Assembly: GCA_003136295.1 (NCBI GenBank) | Contig: PLDZ01000133.1 | Span: 1-5,275 of the forward strand | Direction: 5' to 3' | Source: Candidatus Dormiibacterota bacterium | GTDB lineage: Bacteria > Chloroflexota > Dormibacteria > Aeolococcales > Aeolococcaceae | Length of the DNA stretch: 5,275 nucleotides | Part shown: in pieces, positions 1-5,275 of the stretch | How positions within the stretch are numbered: the stretch's first letter is position 1 | Layout of the letters: each line of letters starts with the position of its first letter | Program-made: the position numbers and the translations under genes | Notes under the pieces: generated by a model | What the model saw: only the letters and a program-made list of their open reading frames with translations | Told to the model about the DNA's origin: nothing | The model's database searches: none

Positions 1-394
1 TGCCGGTCACGCGGCGGGCGACTCCGTGTTGCGCGCAGTCGCGCGTGCGGTGCGCCGCGTGGTTCGCGACAGCGACTACGCGGTGCGCTACGGCGGAGAG
101 GAATTCCTCATCGTGCTCACGAATTCGACGGTCGAGGGAGCGATGCGTGTCGCCCAGGCGCTGCAGGCCGCCATCGCCGAGCTGCGCGCACCGGCGCCTG
201 ACATCGAGCGGGTCACGGCATCGATCGGCGTGGCGGTGTTCCCCGATCATGGACTGGAGCTGGACGACGTGGTCGCCGCGGCGGACCTCGCCATGTACCA
301 GGCCAAACGAGACGGGCGCGACCGGATCGCGGTGGCACCCATCTCCCGGCGAGAGCTGTCGGGCGAAGACCCGTCAGACGACTGGCTTCCCTGA
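1..394 (+). CDS. Diguanylate cyclase, GGDEF domain, C-terminal fragment (5' end outside window)
   Basis: This is the end of a GGDEF-domain protein that condenses two GTP into the second messenger cyclic di-GMP at the inner face of the membrane or in the cytosol. The first whole codon is at position 2 and 130 residues are visible. The fragment opens with AGHAAGDSVL, the GH..GD.vL segment that follows the first metal-binding part of the domain. The active-site loop is GGEEF (positions 92-106), an accepted catalytic variant of GGDEF. An RxxD inhibitory site (RDSD, positions 65-76) lies exactly five residues before it, so product feedback is expected. ASIGVAVFP and the ADLAMYQAKRDGRDR end of the fold are present, followed by a short acidic tail ending DDWLP. 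Catalytic activity is therefore likely. Any sensor or membrane domain lies upstream and cannot be judged. The gene converges on the ABC permease gene and overlaps its 3' end by 21 bp. An internal GTG at 26 is not the start, because the domain runs in from the edge. Confidence 0.95.
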   Translation, partial: AGHAAGDSVLRAVARAVRRVVRDSDYAVRYGGEEFLIVLTNSTVEGAMRVAQALQAAIAELRAPAPDIERVTASIGVAVFPDHGLELDDVVAAADLAMYQAKRDGRDRIAVAPISRRELSGEDPSDDWLP

Positions 395-403
395 CGGAGC
401 CAG
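371..403. terminator. Inverted repeats at overlapping convergent gene ends, possible bidirectional terminator
   Basis: CCGTCAG (371-377) and CTGACGG (391-397) are perfect inverted repeats with a 13-base loop. They carry the TGA stops of both converging genes: the permease stop in the left arm and the diguanylate cyclase stop in the right arm. A competing hairpin pairs 382-389 with 396-403 (CTGGCTTC with GGAGCCAG, one G-T wobble, loop of six). On the minus strand a small AGCC-TTCG-GGCT hairpin (413-402) precedes it. No run of T follows on either strand, so this is not a textbook intrinsic terminator. It may act as a pause or as a 3'-end stabiliser. Confidence 0.4.
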
Positions 404-1579
404 CCCGAAGGCTTCACTCAGCGTGACGCGGCGGCCGACGCGCAGCACCGAGTTGCGGTAGATACGCCCGGCGATGGCCGCGAACAGAAAGATGGTTGCG
501 ATCACGAGGACCACGCTGGTCGCGACCTGCCAGAAAGGTGCCACGCCCGCGGCGATGCGCACCGGCATGATCACCGGCGACATGACGGGGATGAACGAGA
601 GGACGGTGGTCCCGATGCTCCCGGGGTCGGGTGCGGCGACGGTCAGCGCGAGGATCCACGTGGCGACCAGGACTGAGATCACCGGCAGTGCCACGGCGGA
701 CACGTCCTCCTGGCGTGACACCATCGAGCCCGCAGCCGCGAAGAGCAGTGCATACATCAGGTAGCCCAGCACGAACCACACGATGCCGCTGACAACCACG
801 TCGACACTGAGTGTGGGGATCGACACCAGCTTGGTGGCACTGGCGAGCACCAGGGCGACGCCGGCGACAAGCACGACCTGCACCAACGCAACCAGGCCGA
901 TCCCCGTGATCTTGCCCAGCATGAGCTGCCATGGTCGCACCGTCGCGAGCAGGATCTCGACGATGCGGTTCGACTTCTCTTCGATGACTCCCGCCGCCAC
1001 GAGCTGGCCGTAGATGATCATGGTGACGTAGAGCGTTCCGGCAACAAGGAGGCCGATGACGATCTGCTCCACGCGCGCTGCATTCACGGGCGAGAGCTCG
1101 TTGACGGTCACCGAGAAATTGAGCTGGCCTAAGGCGTCGCTCGGGGAAAGACCGTGCTGTGTCAGATATTCGGTCAGTACCTGCTGGCGTGCCTGGTCGT
1201 TGAGCGCCGTCTGCAGCGTCGGATCGACCGACGACTGAGTAGTCAGGGTGGTGCTTGCTCCAGATCCGCTGACCAGGGCGTCAATCGTGCCGCTCTGAAG
1301 ATCTGCCGTTCCGGCCGCAAGTGATGCAGATGGGTGGACGATGATGGTCTCTCCGAGTGCATCCGCCTCGGCGCGCACAGGCGCCGAGATCGACTGCGCC
1401 GTTCCGACAAATCCGACGTCGAGCGACGTCGCCGATTTATTGAACACATACGCCTGCAGCAGGATGTAGGCGCCAATGCCGGTGACCGTGAGCACGGTCG
1501 TGATCGCAAAGACCCGCGTTCGAATGCGGGCGAGGAACTCACGCGCCGCGATCACACGGATCAACGCTTGACTATTCAT
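374..1579 (-). CDS. ABC-2 type exporter permease (NatB/YhaP-like)
   Basis: This 401-residue protein is the membrane subunit of an ABC exporter that pairs with the ATPase encoded just upstream. The fold is that of ABC2_membrane_3/NatB (COG1668): a cytoplasmic N-terminus, one helix at about residues 22-45, a large extracytoplasmic domain at about 46-170, then five or six helices between about 172 and 372. The cytoplasmic coupling segment EEKSNRIVEILLA followed by RPWQLMLGKI (about residues 200-225) and the loop PVMSPVIMPVR (331-341) are family hallmarks. The chosen start is the ATG at 1579, which has GGAAAGG six bases upstream. A GTG at 1594 would add five residues but lacks a better ribosome site. 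The ATG overlaps the end of the ATPase gene by 8 bases, which suggests coupled translation. Family members export sodium (NatAB), peptides or drugs, and the substrate here cannot be read from the sequence. The 3' end overlaps the diguanylate cyclase gene in convergent orientation. Confidence 0.93.
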   Translation of the reverse strand: MNSQALIRVIAAREFLARIRTRVFAITTVLTVTGIGAYILLQAYVFNKSATSLDVGFVGTAQSISAPVRAEADALGETIIVHPSASLAAGTADLQSGTIDALVSGSGASTTLTTQSSVDPTLQTALNDQARQQVLTEYLTQHGLSPSDALGQLNFSVTVNELSPVNAARVEQIVIGLLVAGTLYVTMIIYGQLVAAGVIEEKSNRIVEILLATVRPWQLMLGKITGIGLVALVQVVLVAGVALVLASATKLVSIPTLSVDVVVSGIVWFVLGYLMYALLFAAAGSMVSRQEDVSAVALPVISVLVATWILALTVAAPDPGSIGTTVLSFIPVMSPVIMPVRIAAGVAPFWQVATSVVLVIATIFLFAAIAGRIYRNSVLRVGRRVTLSEAFGLAPSGKPVV

Positions 1580-2474
1580 CGATCGCCTTTCCACTCATGA
1601 CGTCCCGGAACAGCTGGGTCAACGCCGGTCGATCACGCCGGAACTCGCGCACCGGGCCGGTGGCGAGCGCGGCGCGCAGCACTGCCTGATCATCTGCGCC
1701 GTCGTCGAGTTGCAGCAACCAGCGAGAACCGTCCTGTTCGACCAGCGACGTCCCGCGGATGCTGTCGTACCAGCCGGCACCGGCGGCGGGGGCGTCCACC
1801 CAGAAGCGCAACGGTCCGCGCTCGGTCAGCTCGTCGACGGTCCCGCTGGCGACCATTTGTCCGTGGTTGATGATCCCTACGCGGTCACAGACGCGTTCGA
1901 CGATGTCGAGCTGGTGGCTCGAGAGCACGACGGGTTTTCCCGCAGCGGCTTCCGATCGCAGGACCTCGGTCATCGAGTCGACCGCAACGGGGTCGAGCCC
2001 CGCGAACGGCTCGTCGAGGACCAGCAGGTCGGGCGAGAACACCAGCGCCGCGGCGAGCTGCACGCGTTGCTGGTTGCCATGGCTGAGGCTCTGGAGCTGG
2101 CTCTTCGCGCGGTCGGCGAGTCCGAGCCGCTCGAGCAATGCGCTTGATGCCTCCTGGGCGGCTTTTCGGCGCAGGCCGTGCAGCTGTGCGAAGTACACAA
2201 GCTGTGCGATCACGGTCATCTTTGGATAGAGTCCGCGATCCTCAGGGATGTACCCGATGCGCCGTCTCGCTGCGAACGTGATCGGCGAGCCGTCCCAGAT
2301 AACGCTTCCGGAATCGGCTTCGAGGACACCGAGCACCACTCGCATCGTGGTGGTTTTCCCGGCGCCATTGGCGCCGACGAATCCGAAGATCTCGCCCGGC
2401 GCGACGCTGAAGCTGAGATCGTGGAGCGCCTCGAGGGCGCCGTAGCGCTTGGTCAGGTGACTAAGCTCCAGCAT
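1572..2474 (-). CDS. ABC exporter ATP-binding protein (NatA/YhaQ-like)
   Basis: This 300-residue cytoplasmic ATPase drives the adjacent permease. Visible motifs are Walker A GANGAGKT (34-41), the Q-loop region YIPEDRGLYP (75-84, with Glu78 where many ABC ATPases have Gln), signature LSHGNQQR (130-137, in place of LSGGQ), Walker B LLVLDEP with catalytic Glu155 (150-156), D-loop AGLD (158-161) and switch His187 in SSHQ. Residues from about 220 form the small C-terminal domain (DUF4162-like) typical of NatA/YhaQ-type subunits. The LSxGN signature and the PE(D/E)RGLYP Q-loop also point to that subfamily. I chose the ATG at 2474, giving MLELSHLTKRYG, because family similarity begins there. An upstream start at 2594 would add 40 unrelated residues and run through the divergent DUF347 gene. 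No Shine-Dalgarno precedes 2474, so the mRNA may be leaderless. The gene is first in a two-gene operon. Confidence 0.95.
   Translation of the reverse strand: MLELSHLTKRYGALEALHDLSFSVAPGEIFGFVGANGAGKTTTMRVVLGVLEADSGSVIWDGSPITFAARRRIGYIPEDRGLYPKMTVIAQLVYFAQLHGLRRKAAQEASSALLERLGLADRAKSQLQSLSHGNQQRVQLAAALVFSPDLLVLDEPFAGLDPVAVDSMTEVLRSEAAAGKPVVLSSHQLDIVERVCDRVGIINHGQMVASGTVDELTERGPLRFWVDAPAAGAGWYDSIRGTSLVEQDGSRWLLQLDDGADDQAVLRAALATGPVREFRRDRPALTQLFRDVMSGKAIDE
1586..1592 (-). promoter_or_regulatory. Shine-Dalgarno for the permease, inside the ATPase gene
   Basis: On the minus strand GGAAAGG lies six bases before the ATG at 1579 and within the last codons of the ATPase gene, whose TAG stop (1574-1572) falls just after that ATG. 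The arrangement ATGAATAG makes start and stop overlap, so ribosomes finishing the ATPase can begin the permease. The site also decides the start: it suits the ATG at 1579 and overlaps the alternative GTG at 1594-1592. Confidence 0.65.
2462..2467 (+). promoter_or_regulatory. Possible -10 element for the DUF347 gene
   Basis: TAAGCT fits the loose actinobacterial TANNNT pattern and would place transcription initiation at about 2473-2476, only a few bases before the GTG at 2479. That would agree with the absence of a Shine-Dalgarno, giving a leaderless or nearly leaderless message. No convincing -35 element lies at normal spacing, and the hexamer sits inside the start of the divergent ATPase gene. 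This is a weak call. Confidence 0.2.
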
Positions 2475-2478
2475 CGTC

Positions 2479-3258
2479 GTGGATTTTCGCGGATTTGCCG
2501 CGCGCCAGCCCGCGCTACTGCTCCGTAAGGTGCCTGAGGTCACTCCCGGCTTCTGGGTGACCAAGGTTCTGACCACCGGGATGGGTGAGGCCACCTCGGA
2601 TACCCTGGTCCATCAGATCAGTCCGGTGATCGCCGTCGCCTTGGGTTTTATCGGACTCGTGGTCGCGCTGGCGCTGCAGTTTGCGGCGCCTCGATACCGG
2701 CCGTGGATCTACTGGGTGGCCGTGGTTATGGTCGCCGTCTTCGGGACCATGGCCGCTGACGTCCTGCACATCCAGCTGGGGGTTCCGTATTTCGCCTCGA
2801 GCATCCTGTTCGCGGTGGTCCTCGCCGCGGTGTTCGCCGTGTGGTACTCCACCGAGCACACGCTCTCGATCCACACGATCAACACGCGGCGGCGCGAGGC
2901 CTTCTACTGGCTCACGGTGATGGCGACCTTTGCCCTCGGCACCGCGACCGGGGACATGACGGCGACGACCTTTCACCTCGGATACTTCGTCTCCGGGGTG
3001 GTGTTCACGATCCTGATCGCGATCCCGGCGGTCGCCCACCGGTGGTTCGGGATGAACGCGATCTTTGCCTTCTGGTTCGCGTACATCCTCACCCGGCCGC
3101 TCGGCGCGTCCTACGCTGACTGGGTCGGCGTGTCACACGCCCGTGGCGGTCTGAACTGGGGCTCGGGCAGCGTCAGCATCGGTATGACGGTGCTGATCGT
3201 CATCGCCGTCGCGATGCTTGCAGCCACTCGAGAGGGCGCGCCGGAGGACCAGCCTTAG
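2479..3258 (+). CDS. DUF347/COG4705 four-repeat integral membrane protein, function unknown
   Basis: This 259-residue protein is predicted to cross the membrane about eight times and belongs by pattern to COG4705, which is built of four DUF347 repeats of two helices each. The repeats begin near FWVTK (25), YWVAV (78), YWLTV (143) and FWFAY (198). Each keeps W-x9-G-x4-D exactly: W26/G36/D41, W79/G89/D94, W144/G154/D159, W199/G209/D214. LG(x)0-2Y follows in repeats 2 and 3 (LGVPYF, LGYF), and GGL follows in repeat 4. The opening KVPEVT (17-22) and TRPLGA (205-210) are also family-typical. The biochemical role is not known to me; ion or metal transport is only an inference from the repeated acidic residues. 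The GTG at 2479 is the best start because a stop at 2458 closes the frame and KVPEV must be included, yet it has no Shine-Dalgarno. The start lies 4 bp from the divergent ATPase start. Confidence 0.88.
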   Translation: MDFRGFAARQPALLLRKVPEVTPGFWVTKVLTTGMGEATSDTLVHQISPVIAVALGFIGLVVALALQFAAPRYRPWIYWVAVVMVAVFGTMAADVLHIQLGVPYFASSILFAVVLAAVFAVWYSTEHTLSIHTINTRRREAFYWLTVMATFALGTATGDMTATTFHLGYFVSGVVFTILIAIPAVAHRWFGMNAIFAFWFAYILTRPLGASYADWVGVSHARGGLNWGSGSVSIGMTVLIVIAVAMLAATREGAPEDQP

Positions 3259-3278
3259 ATCTGGCGACGTTCAAGAAC

Positions 3279-3308
3279 CGCTGAAGGCGCTCCTGAGCGT
3301 GTTCAGCG
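3279..3308. terminator. Hairpin between convergent DUF347 and MMPL genes, likely bidirectional terminator
   Basis: CGCTGAA (3279-3285) pairs perfectly with TTCAGCG (3302-3308). After one mismatch and one G-T wobble, CGCTC (3288-3292) pairs with GAGCG (3295-3299), so the stem is long and nearly continuous. The hairpin starts 20 bp after the DUF347 stop and covers the MMPL stop codon (3305-3303), in a 44-bp gap between converging genes. No T-run follows on either strand. In high-G+C bacteria such U-poor hairpins often mark 3' ends, and its position favours a shared terminator. Confidence 0.55.
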
Positions 3309-5275
3309 AGACGCGGTTGTTTGCAGTGGCGGCGCCGGTGCCGGTGGTGTGAACGCGGCGACGTCGACGGGCTCACCCTGACGCCACAGCCCGGACGGCC
3401 ACCAGTTCCTGCGTCCAAGCAAGACCACGATTGCGGGAACCAGGATGGTGCGCACCACGAAAGTGTCCATCACGACACCAAAGGCGACGCCGTAGCCGAT
3501 CTGCTGGATTTGCGATCCTCCCGATGCACCACCGCCGGCGAAGGCGAGCACCGCGAATGTGCCGCCGAGGATGAGTCCGGCGGTCGTCACCGTCGTGCCG
3601 GTGGCGCCGATCGCCCTGCGCACCGCGTCGCGCGTGCGCAGATGATGCGACTCCTCGCGTATTCGCGTCATCACGAGCACGTTGTAGTCGGATCCCAGCG
3701 CCATGAGGAACACGAACATCAGGAACGGAAGCACGAAGTTGATGCCGCTCTGACCACCAAAGTGGACGAAGATCAACGCCGTCAGACCCAGCGCGGCGAG
3801 GTAGGAGAGCAGCACGCTCGTGACCAGGTAGAGCGGTGCCACCAGGCTGCGCATGACGATCGCGAGCAGGATCGCGATCAGGACCGCGACCACGGGGATG
3901 ATGTGCCAGAGGTCGGACGACGAGAGCTTGTTCACGTCGTACGCGAACGGCTGAATGCCGAAGACGCCCTGCGCCTCGGCGTGCACCGCCGCGCCGGCGC
4001 GGTCCGCGAGAACCCGCAGCGCCGGCACCTGGGAGATGGGTGTCGCGGCACCGCCCTGCTCGACGCCGATGTACTGCACGGTCCGCCCGTCCGGGCTGAC
4101 GAACCGAGCCAGGGCCGCAGCGGCCAGGGTGTTGCCACCCGCGTGCACCGCGATCAGCTGCGAGGGGGTCAGCGCCTGACCCGAGAATGCCAGCGGTCCT
4201 TCGACGGTGGCGAACCCGCCGCCCGATTGCAGGTTTGACTGGATCGTCTGGAGGTCGTCCGCATGTGACCATATCGGGGTCGCGAATTTGAACAGGAACT
4301 CGGTCGCATTCAGGTTCGCGCTTCCGTAGTGCGCGGAAACGAGTGCATCACCAGCAGCGGAATCGGTCCCGGTCGGGGCTGACTGATCGGCGAAGCCGGC
4401 GGTGGTCGTGCCGACCTGTCCAAATGCGATAGCGCCGAAGATGATCGCGCCGGCGATCGCGATCGGCACGGGACGGCGAACGACCACGCTGGCGATGCGT
4501 CCATAGATGTTCGCGCGCGGGTTCTCATCGAGCCGCGCCTTCGACGGCCAGAACACGGCCCGACCGAAAATCGCCAGCAGCGCGGGAAGGAGCGTCAGTC
4601 CCGCGATGAGCATCAGTGCGATGCCGATCGCCAGCGCGGGACCCAGCGCTTGGTAGAAATTGAACTGCGCGATGATCAACGACATCAGCGCGGCCATTAC
4701 GATGAGGGCGCTGAAGGTGATCGACTCGCCGACCGTCGCAACCGCGCGCCGGACCGCGTCCTTGGGTTCGAGGCCCCTTCTCAACTCCTCTCGCACGCGG
4801 AACACCAGGAACAGGCCATAGTCGGTTCCCGCACCGAGTACCAGGACGATGAGGATGAACTGTGTGATCGCTGAAACCTGGACACCAAGGTGGGTCGCGC
4901 CAGCGATGACCGGGCTGGCAAGGGCGAGCACCAGTGCCGCCGGGAGCAGCGTCACCAGCGGGGCGAGCAGCGCACGGAACGCGAAGAGCAGCAGCACGAT
5001 GATGAAGAGAAACGAGAAGCGCTGCACGTCTCCCTGCGAGCTCTTCGACTGGCTCTGCTGGTCGACGAACCCCGGGATGGTGCCCGTGAGGTGGAACTGC
5101 AGTCCCGATGAGTCACCGGGAAACGTCGCGCGGATGGCCGCCACCAGGGAGATCGCATCGCTCCCCGCGCTGAAGGGCGGCAGGTCGGTGACCACCTGCG
5201 CCTGTTCGGCCTGCTTGTCCGGCGACAACCCGAAATCCTGCACGCGAGTGACCTTGGGAAGGCCGCGGACCCTGG
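3303..5275 (-). CDS. MMPL-family (RND superfamily) exporter, N-terminus outside window
   Basis: At least 657 residues are visible, entering from the right edge at RVRGLPKVTRV. There is no start in the window; the GTG at 5243 is internal. This is an MMPL/YdfJ-type (COG2409) inner-membrane exporter driven by the proton gradient; relatives move lipids, drugs or siderophores. It has two halves. The first has the end of an extracytoplasmic domain, then helices between about positions 5015 and 4575, with GTDYGLFL (Asp-Tyr at 4823-4818) and FWPSK closing the half. The second has a helix near 4470-4420, an extracytoplasmic domain at about 4405-3910, then five helices with GSDYNVLV (Asp-Tyr at 3689-3684), ending in NWWPSG. 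The two Asp-Tyr pairs match the proton-relay positions known from MmpL3. A Pro/Ala-rich tail (PPAPAPP) closes the protein. TM1 and roughly a hundred residues appear to be missing beyond the edge. The substrate cannot be inferred. Confidence 0.95.
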   Translation of the reverse strand, partial: RVRGLPKVTRVQDFGLSPDKQAEQAQVVTDLPPFSAGSDAISLVAAIRATFPGDSSGLQFHLTGTIPGFVDQQSQSKSSQGDVQRFSFLFIIVLLLFAFRALLAPLVTLLPAALVLALASPVIAGATHLGVQVSAITQFILIVLVLGAGTDYGLFLVFRVREELRRGLEPKDAVRRAVATVGESITFSALIVMAALMSLIIAQFNFYQALGPALAIGIALMLIAGLTLLPALLAIFGRAVFWPSKARLDENPRANIYGRIASVVVRRPVPIAIAGAIIFGAIAFGQVGTTTAGFADQSAPTGTDSAAGDALVSAHYGSANLNATEFLFKFATPIWSHADDLQTIQSNLQSGGGFATVEGPLAFSGQALTPSQLIAVHAGGNTLAAAALARFVSPDGRTVQYIGVEQGGAATPISQVPALRVLADRAGAAVHAEAQGVFGIQPFAYDVNKLSSSDLWHIIPVVAVLIAILLAIVMRSLVAPLYLVTSVLLSYLAALGLTALIFVHFGGQSGINFVLPFLMFVFLMALGSDYNVLVMTRIREESHHLRTRDAVRRAIGATGTTVTTAGLILGGTFAVLAFAGGGASGGSQIQQIGYGVAFGVVMDTFVVRTILVPAIVVLLGRRNWWPSGLWRQGEPVDVAAFTPPAPAPPLQTTASR

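Noticed and set aside
1580..1594. GTG at 1594 as start of the permease
   Set aside because: The GGAAAGG ribosome site is spaced for the ATG at 1579 and overlaps the GTG itself.
1710..2229. Two plus-strand open frames opposite the ABC ATPase gene
   Set aside because: They are antisense to conserved ATPase motifs and have no protein-like pattern of their own.
2475..2594. N-terminal extension of the ATPase to position 2594
   Set aside because: The 40 added residues resemble no ABC ATPase and run opposite the conserved start of the DUF347 protein; MLELSHLTKRYG at 2474 is the usual family start.
3269..3278. Short palindrome GTTCAAGAAC after the DUF347 gene
   Set aside because: Four-base arms with a two-base centre are too short to call an operator, and no other copy was noticed.
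3321..4238. 305-codon open frame on the plus strand opposite the MMPL gene
   Set aside because: Its translation is rich in Arg, His, Asp and Gly with no recognisable domain, as expected for an antisense frame in high-G+C DNA. The minus strand encodes a clear MMPL protein over the same span.
3373..4272. 299-codon open frame on the minus strand overlapping the MMPL gene in another frame
   Set aside because: It is an Arg/Pro/Gly-rich shadow of the MMPL reading frame without family features.
1..5275. Mobile elements, tRNA genes, riboswitches or a CRISPR array
   Set aside because: Nearly the whole window is accounted for by five ordinary-looking protein genes; no direct repeats, transposase motifs or tRNA-like folds were seen.

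Overview
The window is high-G+C DNA with tightly packed genes on both strands. An actinobacterial chromosome fits best, perhaps close to Microbacteriaceae. This rests on the base composition, the Ala/Val/Arg-rich proteins, GTG start codons, two gene starts without a Shine-Dalgarno sequence, and an MMPL/YdfJ-type exporter of actinobacterial style. It is an inference from style, not a species call.

Layout from left to right. (1) Positions 1-394 (+) hold the C-terminal part of a diguanylate cyclase (GGDEF domain, with GGEEF and an intact I-site), cut by the left edge. (2) Positions 2474-374 (-) hold a two-gene ABC-2 exporter operon. The NatA-like ATPase comes first, followed by the NatB-like permease, whose start overlaps the end of the ATPase gene by 8 bases. 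The permease and the diguanylate cyclase converge, and their 3' ends overlap by 21 bp inside an inverted repeat that contains both stop codons. (3) Positions 2479-3258 (+) hold an eight-helix membrane protein of the COG4705/DUF347 type, of unknown function. It is transcribed divergently from the ATPase gene, with only 4 bp between the two start codons. (4) Positions 5275-3303 (-) hold most of an MMPL (RND-superfamily) proton-driven exporter whose N-terminus lies beyond the right edge. A strong hairpin separates its 3' end from that of the DUF347 gene.

Three of the four transcription units encode membrane transporters or likely transporters: an ATP-driven exporter, a proton-driven exporter and an uncharacterised four-repeat membrane protein. 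The sequence gives no direct evidence that they share a substrate. The most interesting element is the DUF347 protein. Its four repeats keep the exact spacing W-x9-G-x4-D, which places one acidic residue in each repeat in an arrangement that suggests a pseudo-symmetric ion or metal site. No RNA genes, insertion sequences, CRISPR arrays or attachment sites were seen, and no gene-free stretch exceeds 45 bp.
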